Both the position numbers and the translations under genes were made by a program. 48,968 nt of DNA, taken from contig VKHL01000195.1 in NCBI GenBank assembly GCA_015146655.1, forward strand, positions 1-48,968. Reading direction: 5' to 3'. The DNA comes from Ochromonas danica. Its lineage: Eukaryota; Sar; Chrysophyceae; Chromulinales; Chromulinaceae. Shown piece by piece: positions 19,501 through 29,935 of this stretch. The notes under the pieces were generated by a model, which was given only the letters and a program-made list of their open reading frames with translations, was not told where the DNA came from and did no database searches. How positions within the stretch are numbered: the first letter of the stretch is position 1; the number at the start of each line of letters is the position of its first letter.

Positions 19501-20955
19501 AGTATATCAATCAATATACATCACATCATAAGAAATATATACAATATGTAACAAACTTACCATTGTCCCTCCAACAGCCAACACATAGGGGGAACTTGCT
19601 GGAAAAGAGGGATGATATCCACAATATAAAGCACTGTTTCGAGCACGACTCGATGCTGCACCATCATCTCCAGAGGAAGCAGTCAGAGTGACTCCATTCA
19701 ATCCTAACCTCATCGCTTGTATATTAAATGCTTGTGCATAGGCTTCGGTGAGATAGTCCTCATCCATACCATAGCTGATACTGATGACTTTAGGAGGAGA
19801 AGCCATCGAAGCCACTTGGACTAACCAGTCCAACATAAAATCATGGCCACCCCAATAATAGTAAGTCGTTGGAACATGAGGTGCCACAGCCATGATATAC
19901 TGAACATCTAAATTTGCTTCGACACAGTTATTTCCACCTTGTACAAGACAATTCTCGTCTTCATTGTGGCCACCAATGTCAACCGCCACACTCTCCACAG
20001 ATAAATTGAAATGATGCTGGAAGATAGACAAATCTTTAGGACTAAAGCTCTGTCCAATACTCTCATAGACAGCTTGAGTTGTGAGAGCATTTCCTAGAGC
20101 TGGGTTAATCCCATAGAAGTCATACAATAGCTTGGGTGTGACATATCCATCAATAAGAAGTGAAGCCAATTCTTCATTCCCCGTGATTGTTACTGCAGTA
20201 GTACCTAGACTAGCGTCTCTATCATTATCGCCCCTATTATTACCAGTTGAGACAGTGGTGATATCAACTGGTTTACGAAATGTTTTCTTTGTCAAACGAG
20301 AAGGATCTGGGAAATGTACAGTATTAAATATAGTGAGAATATGAGATGCAATAGTTTCGTCAAGATGATATTGTGATGTACGACGAAGTCTCCCAAAGGA
20401 ATTAACCTTTGCTTCGTAATCATGGAAAGTACAATCAAACAGCTGATTCCATACCCTAATAGGAGCTTCAGCAGTAATAAAGTCACCATAGGGTGTTGTA
20501 GATAAGATAGTGACTCCATTTTGAAGTAGATAGCGACGAACATGATCAATAGATCGATCAGGAGATGTCATCTTCATAATCTCATGATGTTTTAAATATT
20601 GACCATAATTTGGACTATCAGGATTGGAAACATCATGAAGAAGTTCTTCTAATTTATCAACATTCCTTTGTTTTAAAGCAATGACTACCGTGTGCAGATG
20701 TCTTTCATCAGATTGACCAAGAGATTGATAATCATCTAAAGCACGTGATGTTGCCATTTCCATCATTTTCATTTTCGTCACTTTAACAGAAGATCCTCCT
20801 CCTATAACATCAACTAATTGATCTTGAAAAGGTCGATAAGTGAGAAAAGGATAAGATTCATGATCATTTGCTTCTAATCGAAAGAAATCACATCCTTGGA
20901 TTTGCTTGAAGATGGTTAAGATGGCGAATAATGACAACAAATACGATGATTTCAT
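16517..20955 (-). CDS. Sedolisin (S53) serine-carboxyl protease with stalk and transmembrane anchor, 4 exons
   Basis: Exons 20955-19561, 19484-18686, 18611-18407 and 18326-16517 join at GT-AG introns (phases 0, 1, 2) into 1402 aa. The start is the ATG at 20955 (MKSSYLLSLF signal peptide), not the upstream GTG. Order: pro-kumamolisin activation domain (about 60-205); S53 catalytic domain with Glu346 and Asp350 (VEANLDVQY), oxyanion Asp430 (SSGDDGA) and nucleophile Ser554 (SGTSAS), and the DAVTGFGSIDF calcium-site segment; a Thr/Pro linker; Cys-rich repeats; a PSLxPS-rich stalk (17.4-17.86 kb); a domain of about 130 aa; one TM helix (GIIGGVIGCAVILLFTAF); and a cytosolic tail. Sedolisins act at acidic pH, so a vacuolar, phagosomal or cell-surface protease is likely. 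Most sedolisins are soluble; the anchored form is unusual. Confidence 0.9.
17410..17860 (-). repeat. PSLxPS stalk repeats inside the S53 protease gene
   Basis: Degenerate repeat encoding P-S-L-P/T-S units. Two long blocks, each coding SLKPSSLPSVGSVPSNPS, are almost identical (about 17577-17630 and 17709-17770). The open frame on the other strand (17580-17897) is a shadow of this repeat. Confidence 0.8.
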
Positions 20956-21543
20956 AGCTAATCTCCAATGTTGAATTCTTCTTCTAATATTGCCTTTATT
21001 CACTCTCTTAAAGCTTCCAAAGGAAGAGAGTAATTTAGTTCTACCGCTCTCTGACTGATGATAGCAATAATCCTACCCTATTTGTGCTTTCCCTTTCTCT
21101 GTCTTTCTTGTCTCTGACAGTGACAAGAACATCTTCTTTGGCCCCACCCCTTGACAAAACATCTGCCACGTCCAGCTGTAGAGAGGGGGAAAACCCGCCT
21201 TTCTCTCTTCGAAAAGTGCTAAAATAGAGTTTGAAGAAGGGGTGTTGGGGAAAGGAAGGAAAAAGCAACGGACTTCAAAGTTCATGGTTGTAGTTAAACC
21301 TTAGAGAAATAAAGCTGGATGAAAGATGGTTGTCTTATCTTCTTCTTTTCCTTCTATAACAGCTTAAGAGATATATAATATATATATAACTGTATATAAA
21401 ATTGGAAGTTTATCCTTTATTAGGAATACGGATAACCACACCAAATTCCCCACCCAGACTGGTCTATGATGGAATCCATCGACTCTCCAAAGTGGAATTG
21501 ACTGGAATGGCAACATTTTCCCTTTGTTTAAATTTAATCCTCC
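20956..21543. promoter_or_regulatory. Divergent promoter interval of S53 protease and IDI genes
   Basis: 588 nt between two divergent ATGs. A run of TATATATAT-like sequence lies at about 21371-21388, 150 nt before the isomerase ATG. Short frames at 21041-21285 and 21402-21626 have no domain. Confidence 0.4.
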
Positions 21544-22392
21544 ATGTGGACCTTCCTCTTCTTGATCTTATTAATACAAGACATCAACCTTTTATGCGCA
21601 TTATCGAGATGGAATTCTATCACTAAGCCTGATTTCTCTCTTCATGCAGAAAAGGCTTGGAATGGAGCAGGACTCACTCAAGAAGACCTCCTCTTGACTG
21701 ATGAGTGCATTCTAGTCGATGAACACGATCGCATCATTGGTCATGACTCCAAATACAACAGCCACTTATTTACCGTGGAAAATCCTCAGGGAAAGCTTCA
21801 TCGTGCCTTCTCAGTGCTGATCTTCAATCGCAATGGGGAGTTGCTATTGCAGCAGAGAGCAGCGGGGAAAGTCACCTTCCCTCTAGTTTGGACGAATGCA
21901 TGTTGCTCACATCCACTCTATGGATATCAACCATCTGAAGTTGATTCTGAGGAAGACATAGTCAGTGGTAGGATTCCTGGGATGAGATCTGCTGCGATTC
22001 GTAAACTGGAGCATGAGCTAGGTATCCAAGCCAAAGCCATCGCCCACGATAACTTCAAGTTTCTCACCAGAGTCAGATATTGGGCGAGTGATGGTGGAAA
22101 GACGCCTTCATCAGGAGGTGATGTTGTTTGGGGAGAGCATGAAGTGGACTACATACTCTTCCTGAGAGGCGACTACGAATTGCATCCAAATGCCGAAGAA
22201 GTGGCTTCAGTTAAATATGTGAACAAAGCCGAGCTGAAGGCAATGATGGAGGATCCCAAGTTGAAATGGAGCCCTTGGTTTCGTGCAATTGTTGAACGCT
22301 TCCTGGACATGTGGTGGGACCATCTCGATGGAGTTTTCTCCACTGACAAATTCAACGACTTGAGTACTGTCCATTATTTGACGTGCAAATAG
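21544..22392 (+). CDS. Isopentenyl-diphosphate delta-isomerase, type I
   Basis: 282-aa Nudix-fold isomerase that interconverts IPP and DMAPP, the branch point for isoprenoid (sterol, carotenoid, prenyl) synthesis. Residues about 50-235 match the family: HRAFSVLIFN, catalytic Cys in WTNACCSHP (Cys120/121), a Nudix-like helix ending RKLEHELGI, and the catalytic Glu in WGEHEVDY (about 198-200). The start ATG at 21544 gives an N-terminal extension of about 25 residues that is strongly hydrophobic (MWTFLFLILLIQ), so the protein probably enters the secretory route. In algae with secondary plastids this is the first half of a plastid-targeting signal, but a clear Phe-containing cleavage motif is not seen. 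Catalytic call is firm; location is inferred. Confidence 0.94.
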   Translation: MWTFLFLILLIQDINLLCALSRWNSITKPDFSLHAEKAWNGAGLTQEDLLLTDECILVDEHDRIIGHDSKYNSHLFTVENPQGKLHRAFSVLIFNRNGELLLQQRAAGKVTFPLVWTNACCSHPLYGYQPSEVDSEEDIVSGRIPGMRSAAIRKLEHELGIQAKAIAHDNFKFLTRVRYWASDGGKTPSSGGDVVWGEHEVDYILFLRGDYELHPNAEEVASVKYVNKAELKAMMEDPKLKWSPWFRAIVERFLDMWWDHLDGVFSTDKFNDLSTVHYLTCK

Positions 22393-22696
22393 AAGTATAG
22401 TAAGACTTATAAGAATAGTAACAAGACCATTGCTTTCAATCTGTCAATAAAGAGTTTGAAGGGTAACGTTCGACTGAACTTACACTATCATCGCAAGATA
22501 CAATTGGCGGCGATAGTTGCTATTCAATTGGTTATGTTTGTCGCAAACACAAAAATCGCTACTATACCCATCCCTAATAATGCTGTGCTTGCCGCTTTGG
22601 CACCTTGCAGCACAACAGACATAGCTTCACCTACCCATGGAATAAACCACACTAACCTGTGCTTCTTTCCTCTCTCAACTATTTCTATCATGCTAT
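22393..22696. other. Convergent 3' intergenic region
   Basis: 304 nt between convergent stop codons. An AATAAAG at about 22445-22451 could serve polyadenylation of the isomerase transcript. An 84-codon frame here has no domain and overlaps the neighbouring gene. Confidence 0.4.
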
Positions 22697-23726
22697 TTAA
22701 CGGAAAGTGACAGTTTCAACCATCTCTGATTCTCCACCAGGCAATGAGCTATAGTGGCTAGCGATCTGGTGCTTGCGAAACTCAGCAATACGCAGAGATA
22801 GGTAGACAACTCCACCAGTCAATCCTAAGGCAATCACCAACAAGGTAATAAGCAGACCAAGCTGCACCGAGAAGCCATCATAGGACTGGGATGATGAAGT
22901 TTTGGTGGAGCAATCGCTACCAGAATAGCCGTCATTGCAATAGCAGTACGCCTTTTGCTTCTTCCTGTCATACGCACAGTGACCATGACTGCTGCAGAGA
23001 CCACTGCTAGTAACAGGGCATTCCTTGGGGCAGCCACGATAGCTCTTCATGACCAAGTGGTACTCACATTCTTCCGGCTCCTGGGCAGAGACAATGACAC
23101 TGGGAGTATTCGCGCATTGCACATCAATAGTAGCAGATCGGGTCTTGGTATTCGTAGTAGAGCATCTCTCTCCTGCAGGGTAACGAACAGACACTCCCTT
23201 AGAGGGATCCGTGACGTCGAGCAGGTTGTATGTGAGCTCATGGTGAGCTGGGTCGTAGTGTCCCACAATATAACAATAATACTCCGTTTCTGAGAAGCGA
23301 GCATGTTGTAGGACAACTCCATTTTTGCCCATCAGACCACATTCTTCAGGAATGGCAGCTGAGGGAACTGTCGAACAGAAATTCCAAGTGTATCCATAAG
23401 ATGGCTCAATCTCAGGAGTACAAGGAATATCTCCATCCACGATTTCATAAGCGGTTGTACTACTTTGACTAAGAGTCAAAGCACGCAAATCAAAAGAAGC
23501 ACCAGCTTTGCTATTCCAAACACACTATGTTGTCACCATAAAACAAAAACAAAAACAAAAACAACAACAACAACCAAAACAAGAAAATCCATCAGTTTTC
23601 GATTTAAGAAAAAGAAAAAAAACATATTCAGAAAAAAGATCAACTCACAGGTGTTTGAGATGATTTTCCCAAGGCAATCCAACTATTAATTCCCAATAAA
23701 GTAAAGAATAGAATTGATCCTATCAT
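22697..23726 (-). CDS. MRH-domain plus EGF-like type I membrane protein, 2 exons
   Basis: Exon 1 runs from the ATG at 23726 to 23649 and exon 2 from 23524 to 22697, with a phase-0 GT-AG intron of 124 nt; the product is 301 aa. The ATG at 23726 starts a good signal peptide (MIGSILFFTLLGINSWIALG); an upstream in-frame ATG at 23834 would add 36 polar residues. The luminal part is a mannose-6-phosphate-receptor-homology (MRH) domain: spaced cysteines, VSVRYPAGERC, then E-x-x-C-x-Y-HLVMKS-x-x-x-C, the Glu/Tyr signature of sugar-binding MRH domains. An EGF-like module follows (CSSHGHCAYD...CYCNDGYSGSDC), then one TM helix and a short tail. It probably acts as a lectin-type sorting receptor in Golgi or endosomes, as ATG27/MRL1 proteins do. 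Confidence 0.82.
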
Positions 23727-23796
23727 TTTCTCTAGTAAGATCCTTACAAGCTTCTTGGAGTCTTCTGCTTCCTTCCTGCTGATCCAATCGCCGCTC

Positions 23797-23932
23797 CCTT
23801 TCCTGGTATACCCCAGATTTCTAGAATTTGACATTCTGGAAAAATCGATTTATTGGATTTACAACCTTTCCTGGTATACCCCAGATTTCTAGAATTTGAC
23901 ATTCTGGAAAAATCGATTTATTGGATTTACAA
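23797..23932. repeat. Tandem duplication, 2 x 68 bp
   Basis: 23797-23864 and 23865-23932 are identical 68-bp units (starting CCTTTCCTGGTATACCCCAG), with the first bases repeated again at 23933. It lies in the 5' region of the MRH gene and carries an ATG in each copy on the minus strand (23834 and 23902). Confidence 0.95.
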
Positions 23933-24320
23933 CCTTTCTTGTCAACTTAGAGACTGTCTGCGTGGAGGTGATGAATCTTCAGTCTGTGAGTTGAACTTCG
24001 TCGACCTCTCTCTCTGGCTCTTGCAGAGTCTGTCTCTTGGTCATAATCGAAACAATCCCATCGATTTGGACTATCGCTCACTTGTTTTCCCTTCCCTCCT
24101 ATCTGCTCTCTCTCTCTCTTTCTCGCTTGATCTTGCTCTCGCTCTCACTCTTTTGTTCAGGTTTTATTCGTGTGCGTTCTGTCTTGAAGCTGTTCCTCTT
24201 TTCTTTTTATTACAGTAACACATCGATATCGCAGCTCCACCTAGAGTGATATTATTAATTTTTATAATATTGGAAATTTATAAGTGAAAAATAATATTAT
24301 CAGAAAAATAGAAGTTAAAT
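23933..24320. other. Intergenic region, CT-rich
   Basis: Contains a (CT)n-rich tract on the plus strand (about 24101-24155) that could be an initiator-type promoter element for the TLDc gene at 24321, then a very AT-rich leader. No gene is supported. Confidence 0.4.
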
Positions 24321-26098
24321 ATGGGGAATATACCAGAGAAATGCAATGCTATTAAAACCCAATTAAATGATCAATTACAACAATTAAAAGAAGCGATGGT
24401 GGATGCTCCACCTGAAGAAGTGGAATGTGAGTACCTTAGTCAGGAAGAGAAGCGTTACCTATTAGCTGCTTTCCAAGAACTCTTTGTTCGTATTCCTGGC
24501 ACCTCTCCTTCTGCCTTGAATATGTCTGTGTCGGCCACTAAAGAGGGCACGGCAGCTTCCAAGCCTGCAGCGGTTAGTGCGGATAAAATAAGTGGGTCTT
24601 TTCAACCTGTTCAGCAGAAGTTTATTGACTTGCTATCTCGAGGATATCACGCCTTCCTTGGCCAGTTGATGTTTGATTACATGGATGCAGTTCATATTAG
24701 TTCTTACAGCGCCTTTGAGTCATTGGTCATCGATTGTACCAGAACTTCTTCCTCTCGTTCCATGGAATTGCTCTGGGAGCTCTCCCATTGTCACTCTGCA
24801 TCGCAGCCTTTCTTCAATGAATTATCTCGCTTGCAACGTTTTTCTTATCTAGTATTAATGTTCAGCTTGGGTGGACAGACCATTTCGGACGACGAAGCTC
24901 TAGTAGCGAGTCAACATATTGCAGATTTCTATTCGACAGTACACTTGAAGACTTATGGAGTGCAAGCAACCGATATTGAATTTGATGCCTTGTTTCATAT
25001 TACGACATCCTATGTTGCTCACATAGTTAAGGCGTTTCAAACTTTCTTCTGTGTTCTGTTGTTGAGATCCTTCGAGTCTCCTTCTTATGTGCCCTATCGT
25101 TGTGTTGAGGTTATGGGTGACAGTGAAATAGTTTCTCCAGTAGATTTGGCCTTCTTTGGTCTCCATTCTGATGAGTTGCAGGGTGCATGGAAACGTCTTT
25201 TCAGCAGCGCTATTGATGGGTTAAGCTTCAATCGTTTGGAGCATCACATCTTGGGATATGATGTAAGAGTTAACGTTATTTAGCTTAGCATGGAAATTGC
25301 TCATCGTGTTTTGATGTTTAGGGACCAACTTGCATCCTTATCAAGTGTAACAACGAGGAAAAGACTGTACTGGGTGCTTTCAACTCTTCCCGATGGAAGG
25401 AGACAAATCGTTTCTACGGTAAGTGCCTTTTTCATTACGCTGACAGGTTTGATTTGTTCATTAATTCTATATGTATTATTATAGGCAATTCGAAAGCGTT
25501 TCTGTTCACGATTGCACCTAAGCTTCGCATTTATCGCAGCAAGGCGCCAAGCGACAGCAATTATCAATGGTTGAACTCGAAAGCTTATGCTCTGCCCCAT
25601 GGTTTAGGCATGGGTGGAACGTTGGAAGGATTTAGATTGTTTATTCCTGAGAGCCTCGAAGCCTGTGAAGCCAATCATACCTGTACCACTTTTGAGCCAG
25701 GATTCTTGGTTCCAGGGGAAAGGTTTGAGATTGATGCGATAGAGGTGTGGGCCTGTGGAGGCGTAGAAGCTGTGGAGAAAGGCCTCCATGCTCAGAGAGT
25801 TAATCGCGATATTGCGCGGGAGACCATTGACAAAGCTAGAAAGGTTGACAAGGCGGCTTTCTTCAACAATGCTTTCGATCAGGAATTCCTCCTCACGAAG
25901 ACTATGAACCACAAGCAGTTCGCCAACGAAGCGGATGAGAGCATGGTGAGACGTAATAGTGAAGCAGCCGCTCGGCGCAATAGTGAGTCTGGTAGGAGGG
26001 ATAGTGATCCTCCAAAACGTGACGGTGAGTCTGGCAGGCGTGAGAGTGATCCACCTAAACGCGACAGTGTCGGTGCCCCTATTGTAGAGTCAAGTTAA
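24321..26098 (+). CDS. TLDc-domain protein with N-myristoylation motif, 3 exons
   Basis: Exons 24321-25262, 25322-25418 and 25485-26098 (GT-AG introns, phases 0 and 1) give 550 aa. Splicing restores the TLDc signature at residues about 275-440: GLSFNRLEHHILGYDGPTCI, then VLGAFNSSRW and FYGNSKAFLFTIAP, a GLGMGG loop, TCTTFEPGFL, and IDAIEVWACGG. TLDc proteins (OXR1, NCOA7, TBC1D24, plant relatives) protect against oxidative stress and regulate the V-ATPase. The N-terminus MGNIPEKC has Gly2 and Cys8, consistent with myristoylation and palmitoylation, and so with a membrane-bound pool. The C-terminal 50 residues repeat RRNS, RRDSDPPKRD and RRESDPPKRDS, all fitting basophilic-kinase (PKA-like) sites. 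The middle (110-270) is unassigned, possibly an EF-hand-derived helical part. Confidence 0.9.
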
Positions 26099-26222
26099 TG
26101 TAAATGGGCTATTAATATGACGGTTCAGTGTTCAGCAGCTATTGATTATTGGGTCTAAGAAGATCTTTGTGTTATAACGCGCATTTGTACAATATAAACA
26201 ACTATTGGTAACTATGTGATGT

Positions 26223-26530
26223 CTAGCTAGTCAATGTAACCTTATTTAGACCATTTGTCTTGGCCTGCTTGGTCATGAGTCGCACTTTCTCCTGAGAACA
26301 CAGTGATGAAGAAGAGATTTCGATGGAAGCTAGTTTGCTCATTTCAACAAGTGGCACGGCAGAAGGGCGTCCGTGAGCACATTGAAAAGGAAGCTCGGTG
26401 CAACTCAACCGTGTCAATAACTTCTCACAGGCTTCGTTAGATAGAGCAGTATTGAACGTGACAGCGCCTCGACAAGCTTTGCTTGCAGCTATCCGATGAA
26501 ATGCTGGAGGTCTCACCATGTCATCAGCCA

Positions 26531-26561
<31 letters not shown>

Positions 26562-29003
26562 GCCATACTGATGGAGATATCGACCAAACTCCAACAGGTC
26601 GGAAGAAGTCAGCTTTTCTCCTAGCACTTGTGGTATTGTTCGAAGCAGTAGCGAGAGTCGTTGTTGACGACTGTGTCTGAAGTGACTTGATGTGGCAGGG
26701 TGATTAACAGTGAAAGAAAAGCCCCAGTTGGCCAATGTCGCTTCATGGGCAGACAAGATGATAGCATCCTCTTCATCGATCATCACCTTCTCTGGAGGTG
26801 TTAACGATATCACATCCTTCCATTGTCCTCCTTGTGACACCGAAAGTTGTGTTTTCCATTGTTCCAATCGAATTCGTTCATCAACAGCATGTTGATCGAA
26901 AAAGATGACCACCTTATTCTGAGGGTCAAATGTAGCAAGATATTTTCTATCCACTTGACCAATGAATCGCAGTGTAGCAATCTGATCTTTACTCAGTGAG
27001 ATTGGAACTTCTTTCTTCAAGAAAAGACTTTCATCTTGATCGTTGAGTTTGACCTTGGATGATAAAGCGAATTGCTTGCGTTTCTTCGTATTACCCGCTG
27101 GTTGACGACTATCACTCTGACCTTTCCTTTTCCTCTGGATGCCACCACTATTGTCATTCCCATTATGATCTGGTGTTGTTCCAGACATACTAGAGTTAGC
27201 GTTAGAGGAAGAAGAAGGTGGGACCTTTGGTGCTTCAAACATGTAGGCATCAAAGAGGTTGACACTTTGAGGACTTCTCCTTTCTGCAACATTTCCATTT
27301 CCATTTTCATCTTCTGCGACATTGACAAAATAGGCTCTACTCATCGAGTTCTCATCTTCATTCAACAACTCTTCCCATAAGACATCACTAGGCAATTCTC
27401 TAAGATGCTCTCCTTCCTGTTCTTCTTGAGGAATGAAGTCATTAGTGGGCATAATAGAATATGTTGGCTCCATCAACAATTCCTGCAATTGTGTTTGTTG
27501 AATAACTTCTGATTGAACAGCCACACCCTTTGCAATAGACTCCAAGCGAATCTCCTTTGGCTGTATCTTGCTATTATCTTCAGACAAGGAGTTGATATCA
27601 AAGGCAGCATGGAAGACATTTCCTAGTTCATCATATCCCAACTGATGATGATGATTCATCAACATCGAGGAGGAAGAAGGATAAAGTGGTTGCAATGGAG
27701 CAATTTCAAATAACAAACACTTGTTCTTCTCTTTCTCTTCTTTCATAACTTCTTCATGTTTATCTTGATCAACTTGGACCACCTGAGATGATATCATATC
27801 ACCACTAATAGCATTACTAGCAGATAATGTATCATTCATTATTACCATATCCACCACAGCCACAGCCTCAGGGAAGTGTTCCTCTTGAAAGAATGTTTTC
27901 AAAGCACGACCAAGAAATCTTCTCACAGCTAACTCATCTTTTAGAATAGGACGTGTCTTATCTGGTTCAACAAGGATATCAAAGTCATTCTCATGTAATG
28001 TAAGTACTAGAGCAAAGACAGGACAACATTGCTTTTCTTCTTGTAATACAGAAGAATGTTTAGGACGAGGACCACCATGTCTTTCACTTGCTAACAACTT
28101 AGTAAAGATCTCATTGATTACTTGAGATAGAAGATCTTTACCACGTAACCAACGATGATTGAGATAAGCATATTGGAAGTCATGATTCCAATGGCAATTA
28201 CTAGCTGTTGGTAAAGAAAGCAAACCTTCTAATTTCCATCCTGTCCTTCCTCTCCTATCATCACCATCTTGATAAGATAAAGGTTTCATTCGAACCATCA
28301 TTCCTAATCCATGTAAGGATATAATTCGTTTAGCTACAGAGAGTTGACTAGGTAGATGTAATAGTACTTTATGTGATTCCTCATCAACTAGTTTCCATGA
28401 GATATGATGATGAAGGATAGACATTTTCTTTACAAAATCTTTAATCAAATGTCTCTCATAAAGACGTTGAGAATGTAATTGACGTACAGGATAGTTGATA
28501 AAAAGATGATTAATTGTGAATAATGTACCATGTGGTCGTATTTTATGAATGATAGCAGAGGAGGTCTCTTGTGTGACGATATGAAGGCGTCCATCATGGA
28601 AGATCTTAGAATAGACTGTTCTGGACTCTTGACTACGTGTGGTGATCTGAAGAGAAGAGGAAAGATAGCGCAGCGCTGCCACTGCCTTGCCTTTGCATCC
28701 ATAAGACGACAAGGTAGTATTGTAGTTGTTGTTGTTCGAGGTAGTGGCGAGAGTCTTGGAGGATTGACTCCACTCTCCTACTCGTTCACATAGGTCTTGT
28801 TTCAGAATACCATGTCCATTATCCAAGACAGTGAAGGATAGAGTAGACAAGGAGAAGGTGATCTCAACCTTACTGCTACCTGCATCTACACTATTCATGA
28901 TCACTTCTTCTATAGCATGAGAGAAGGATGAAATAGAGGTAGATGCTAAGAGTTGATCACAACTATCTTCATTTAGTCCTTGTATAACAACAGACGATTT
29001 CAT
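26223..29003 (-). CDS. MutL-type DNA mismatch repair protein, MLH3-like
   Basis: 926-aa nuclear protein; the frame opens at a TTG (29117), but the first ATG is 29003. The N-terminal GHKL ATPase resembles MLH3: TSISSFSHAIEEVIMNSVDAG with Glu33/Asn37, then DNGHGI at 61-66. Motif III, normally GFRGEAL, reads GCKGKAV here. The C-terminal endonuclease domain has the metal-binding DQHAVDERIRLE (about residue 700), then ACRGAV and PFQCAHGRPSAVPL, all characteristic of MLH3/PMS2. It should pair with MLH1 in mismatch repair and meiotic crossover resolution. A run of about 10 His (CAT repeats at about 26536-26565) is inserted before ACRGAV. The linker (about 390-660) is poorly conserved and polar. No introns seen. 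Assignment to MLH3 rather than PMS2 rests on the N-terminus. Confidence 0.87.
26536..26565. repeat. (GAT/ATC)n trinucleotide repeat in the MLH3-like gene
   Basis: About ten GAT units on the plus strand, coding poly-His on the minus strand within the endonuclease domain. It is likely length-polymorphic. Confidence 0.9.
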
Positions 29004-29935
29004 CAAACTGGAGACGAAAATGGACCATGTCTGGATGTCAATCAACTCAAGGCCGTTGATATTACTACCATGCGTGTTAAATCTCTTTAAGTTAATAGAT
29101 GTCGGGATGAGATCCAATCAATTCTATCGATAACGATTCGAAACTCGAAAACCAGTTATGATGGTCTACTAGGCCTACAGTAAATAGTCTACTGGGCCTT
29201 GGCCAGAGTTACCACTGATTAGCTTTTCGCAGATTTGGCGAACTTTTGTACTGTCATCATTCTTGTTGTGATGATCAATCAACCAGAAATAGTGCTCCTA
29301 CCTGTACTGGAGATAATGTTAGCACGATGCGTGAGCTAATATCTCCAATACTGGTAGGAGCACTCTGTCTGGTTGATTGATGATCACAACAAGAATCTCT
29401 CTCTGCTAGTACTTCAAGAGACCACTGATGAAGATTTTTAATAATGTTTCACTTAGTTGTAATTTGTTAAGTGCCTTTATGTATATGTCTTGTTTGTTTG
29501 GTGGTGCTGTACCATGTACAGTGTACCATCACTTGATGGATGAATTTACAAATTGTTTTGTTGAGTTAACAGACAGTTAAGTTAACAGAATAAGTGCGTT
29601 TCTGCGATAAAAACTTTCCCTTGAAAACAGGATAAACACTTTACTTTGACGGTAAAGCATGAGAGAATAGGTCACAGTAAATAGAGTCAAAGCAGCTTTG
29701 ACAACACCATCATACTGTAACAGAACTCTAACAGACTCCTGGATGGAATGTGTTCCTTGACTTCTTGATGGAGGACTGGGAGAAGATGACCATTTTCGTA
29801 GTTTCGCAACATGTTGAAGCAGTGGATTGGAATTGACATTGCTTGTACTATCCAAACTCCCTCACCACACAATTGAAATTCCTGCCTTCACAAGGCAGGC
29901 AGGACAGGACAGGACAGATATCTTTTTAATTAACA
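29004..29935. other. Divergent intergenic region of MLH3-like and tubulin genes
   Basis: 932 nt between divergent ATGs. It holds the long hairpin at 29259-29396 and repeated GTTAAGTTAAC-like words around 29563-29590. A small perfect palindrome CCTGCCTT-CAC-AAGGCAGG sits at 29881-29899, followed by (GGACA)n just upstream of the tubulin ATG. A 92-codon minus-strand frame (29577-29855) has no domain. Confidence 0.45.
29259..29396. repeat. Long near-perfect hairpin (about 64-nt arms, about 10-nt loop)
   Basis: Left arm 29259-29322 begins ATTCTTGTTGTGATGATCAA and pairs with right arm 29333-29396, which ends TTGATGATCACAACAAGAAT. There are a few mismatches and the loop is very short. Size and shape resemble a small-RNA precursor or a foldback remnant. 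Confidence 0.85.

Noticed and set aside
23727-23834. N-terminal extension of the MRH protein from the ATG at 23834
   Set aside because: It would bury the signal peptide behind 36 polar residues, and the ATG lies in a duplicated non-coding unit; the ATG at 23726 fits better.
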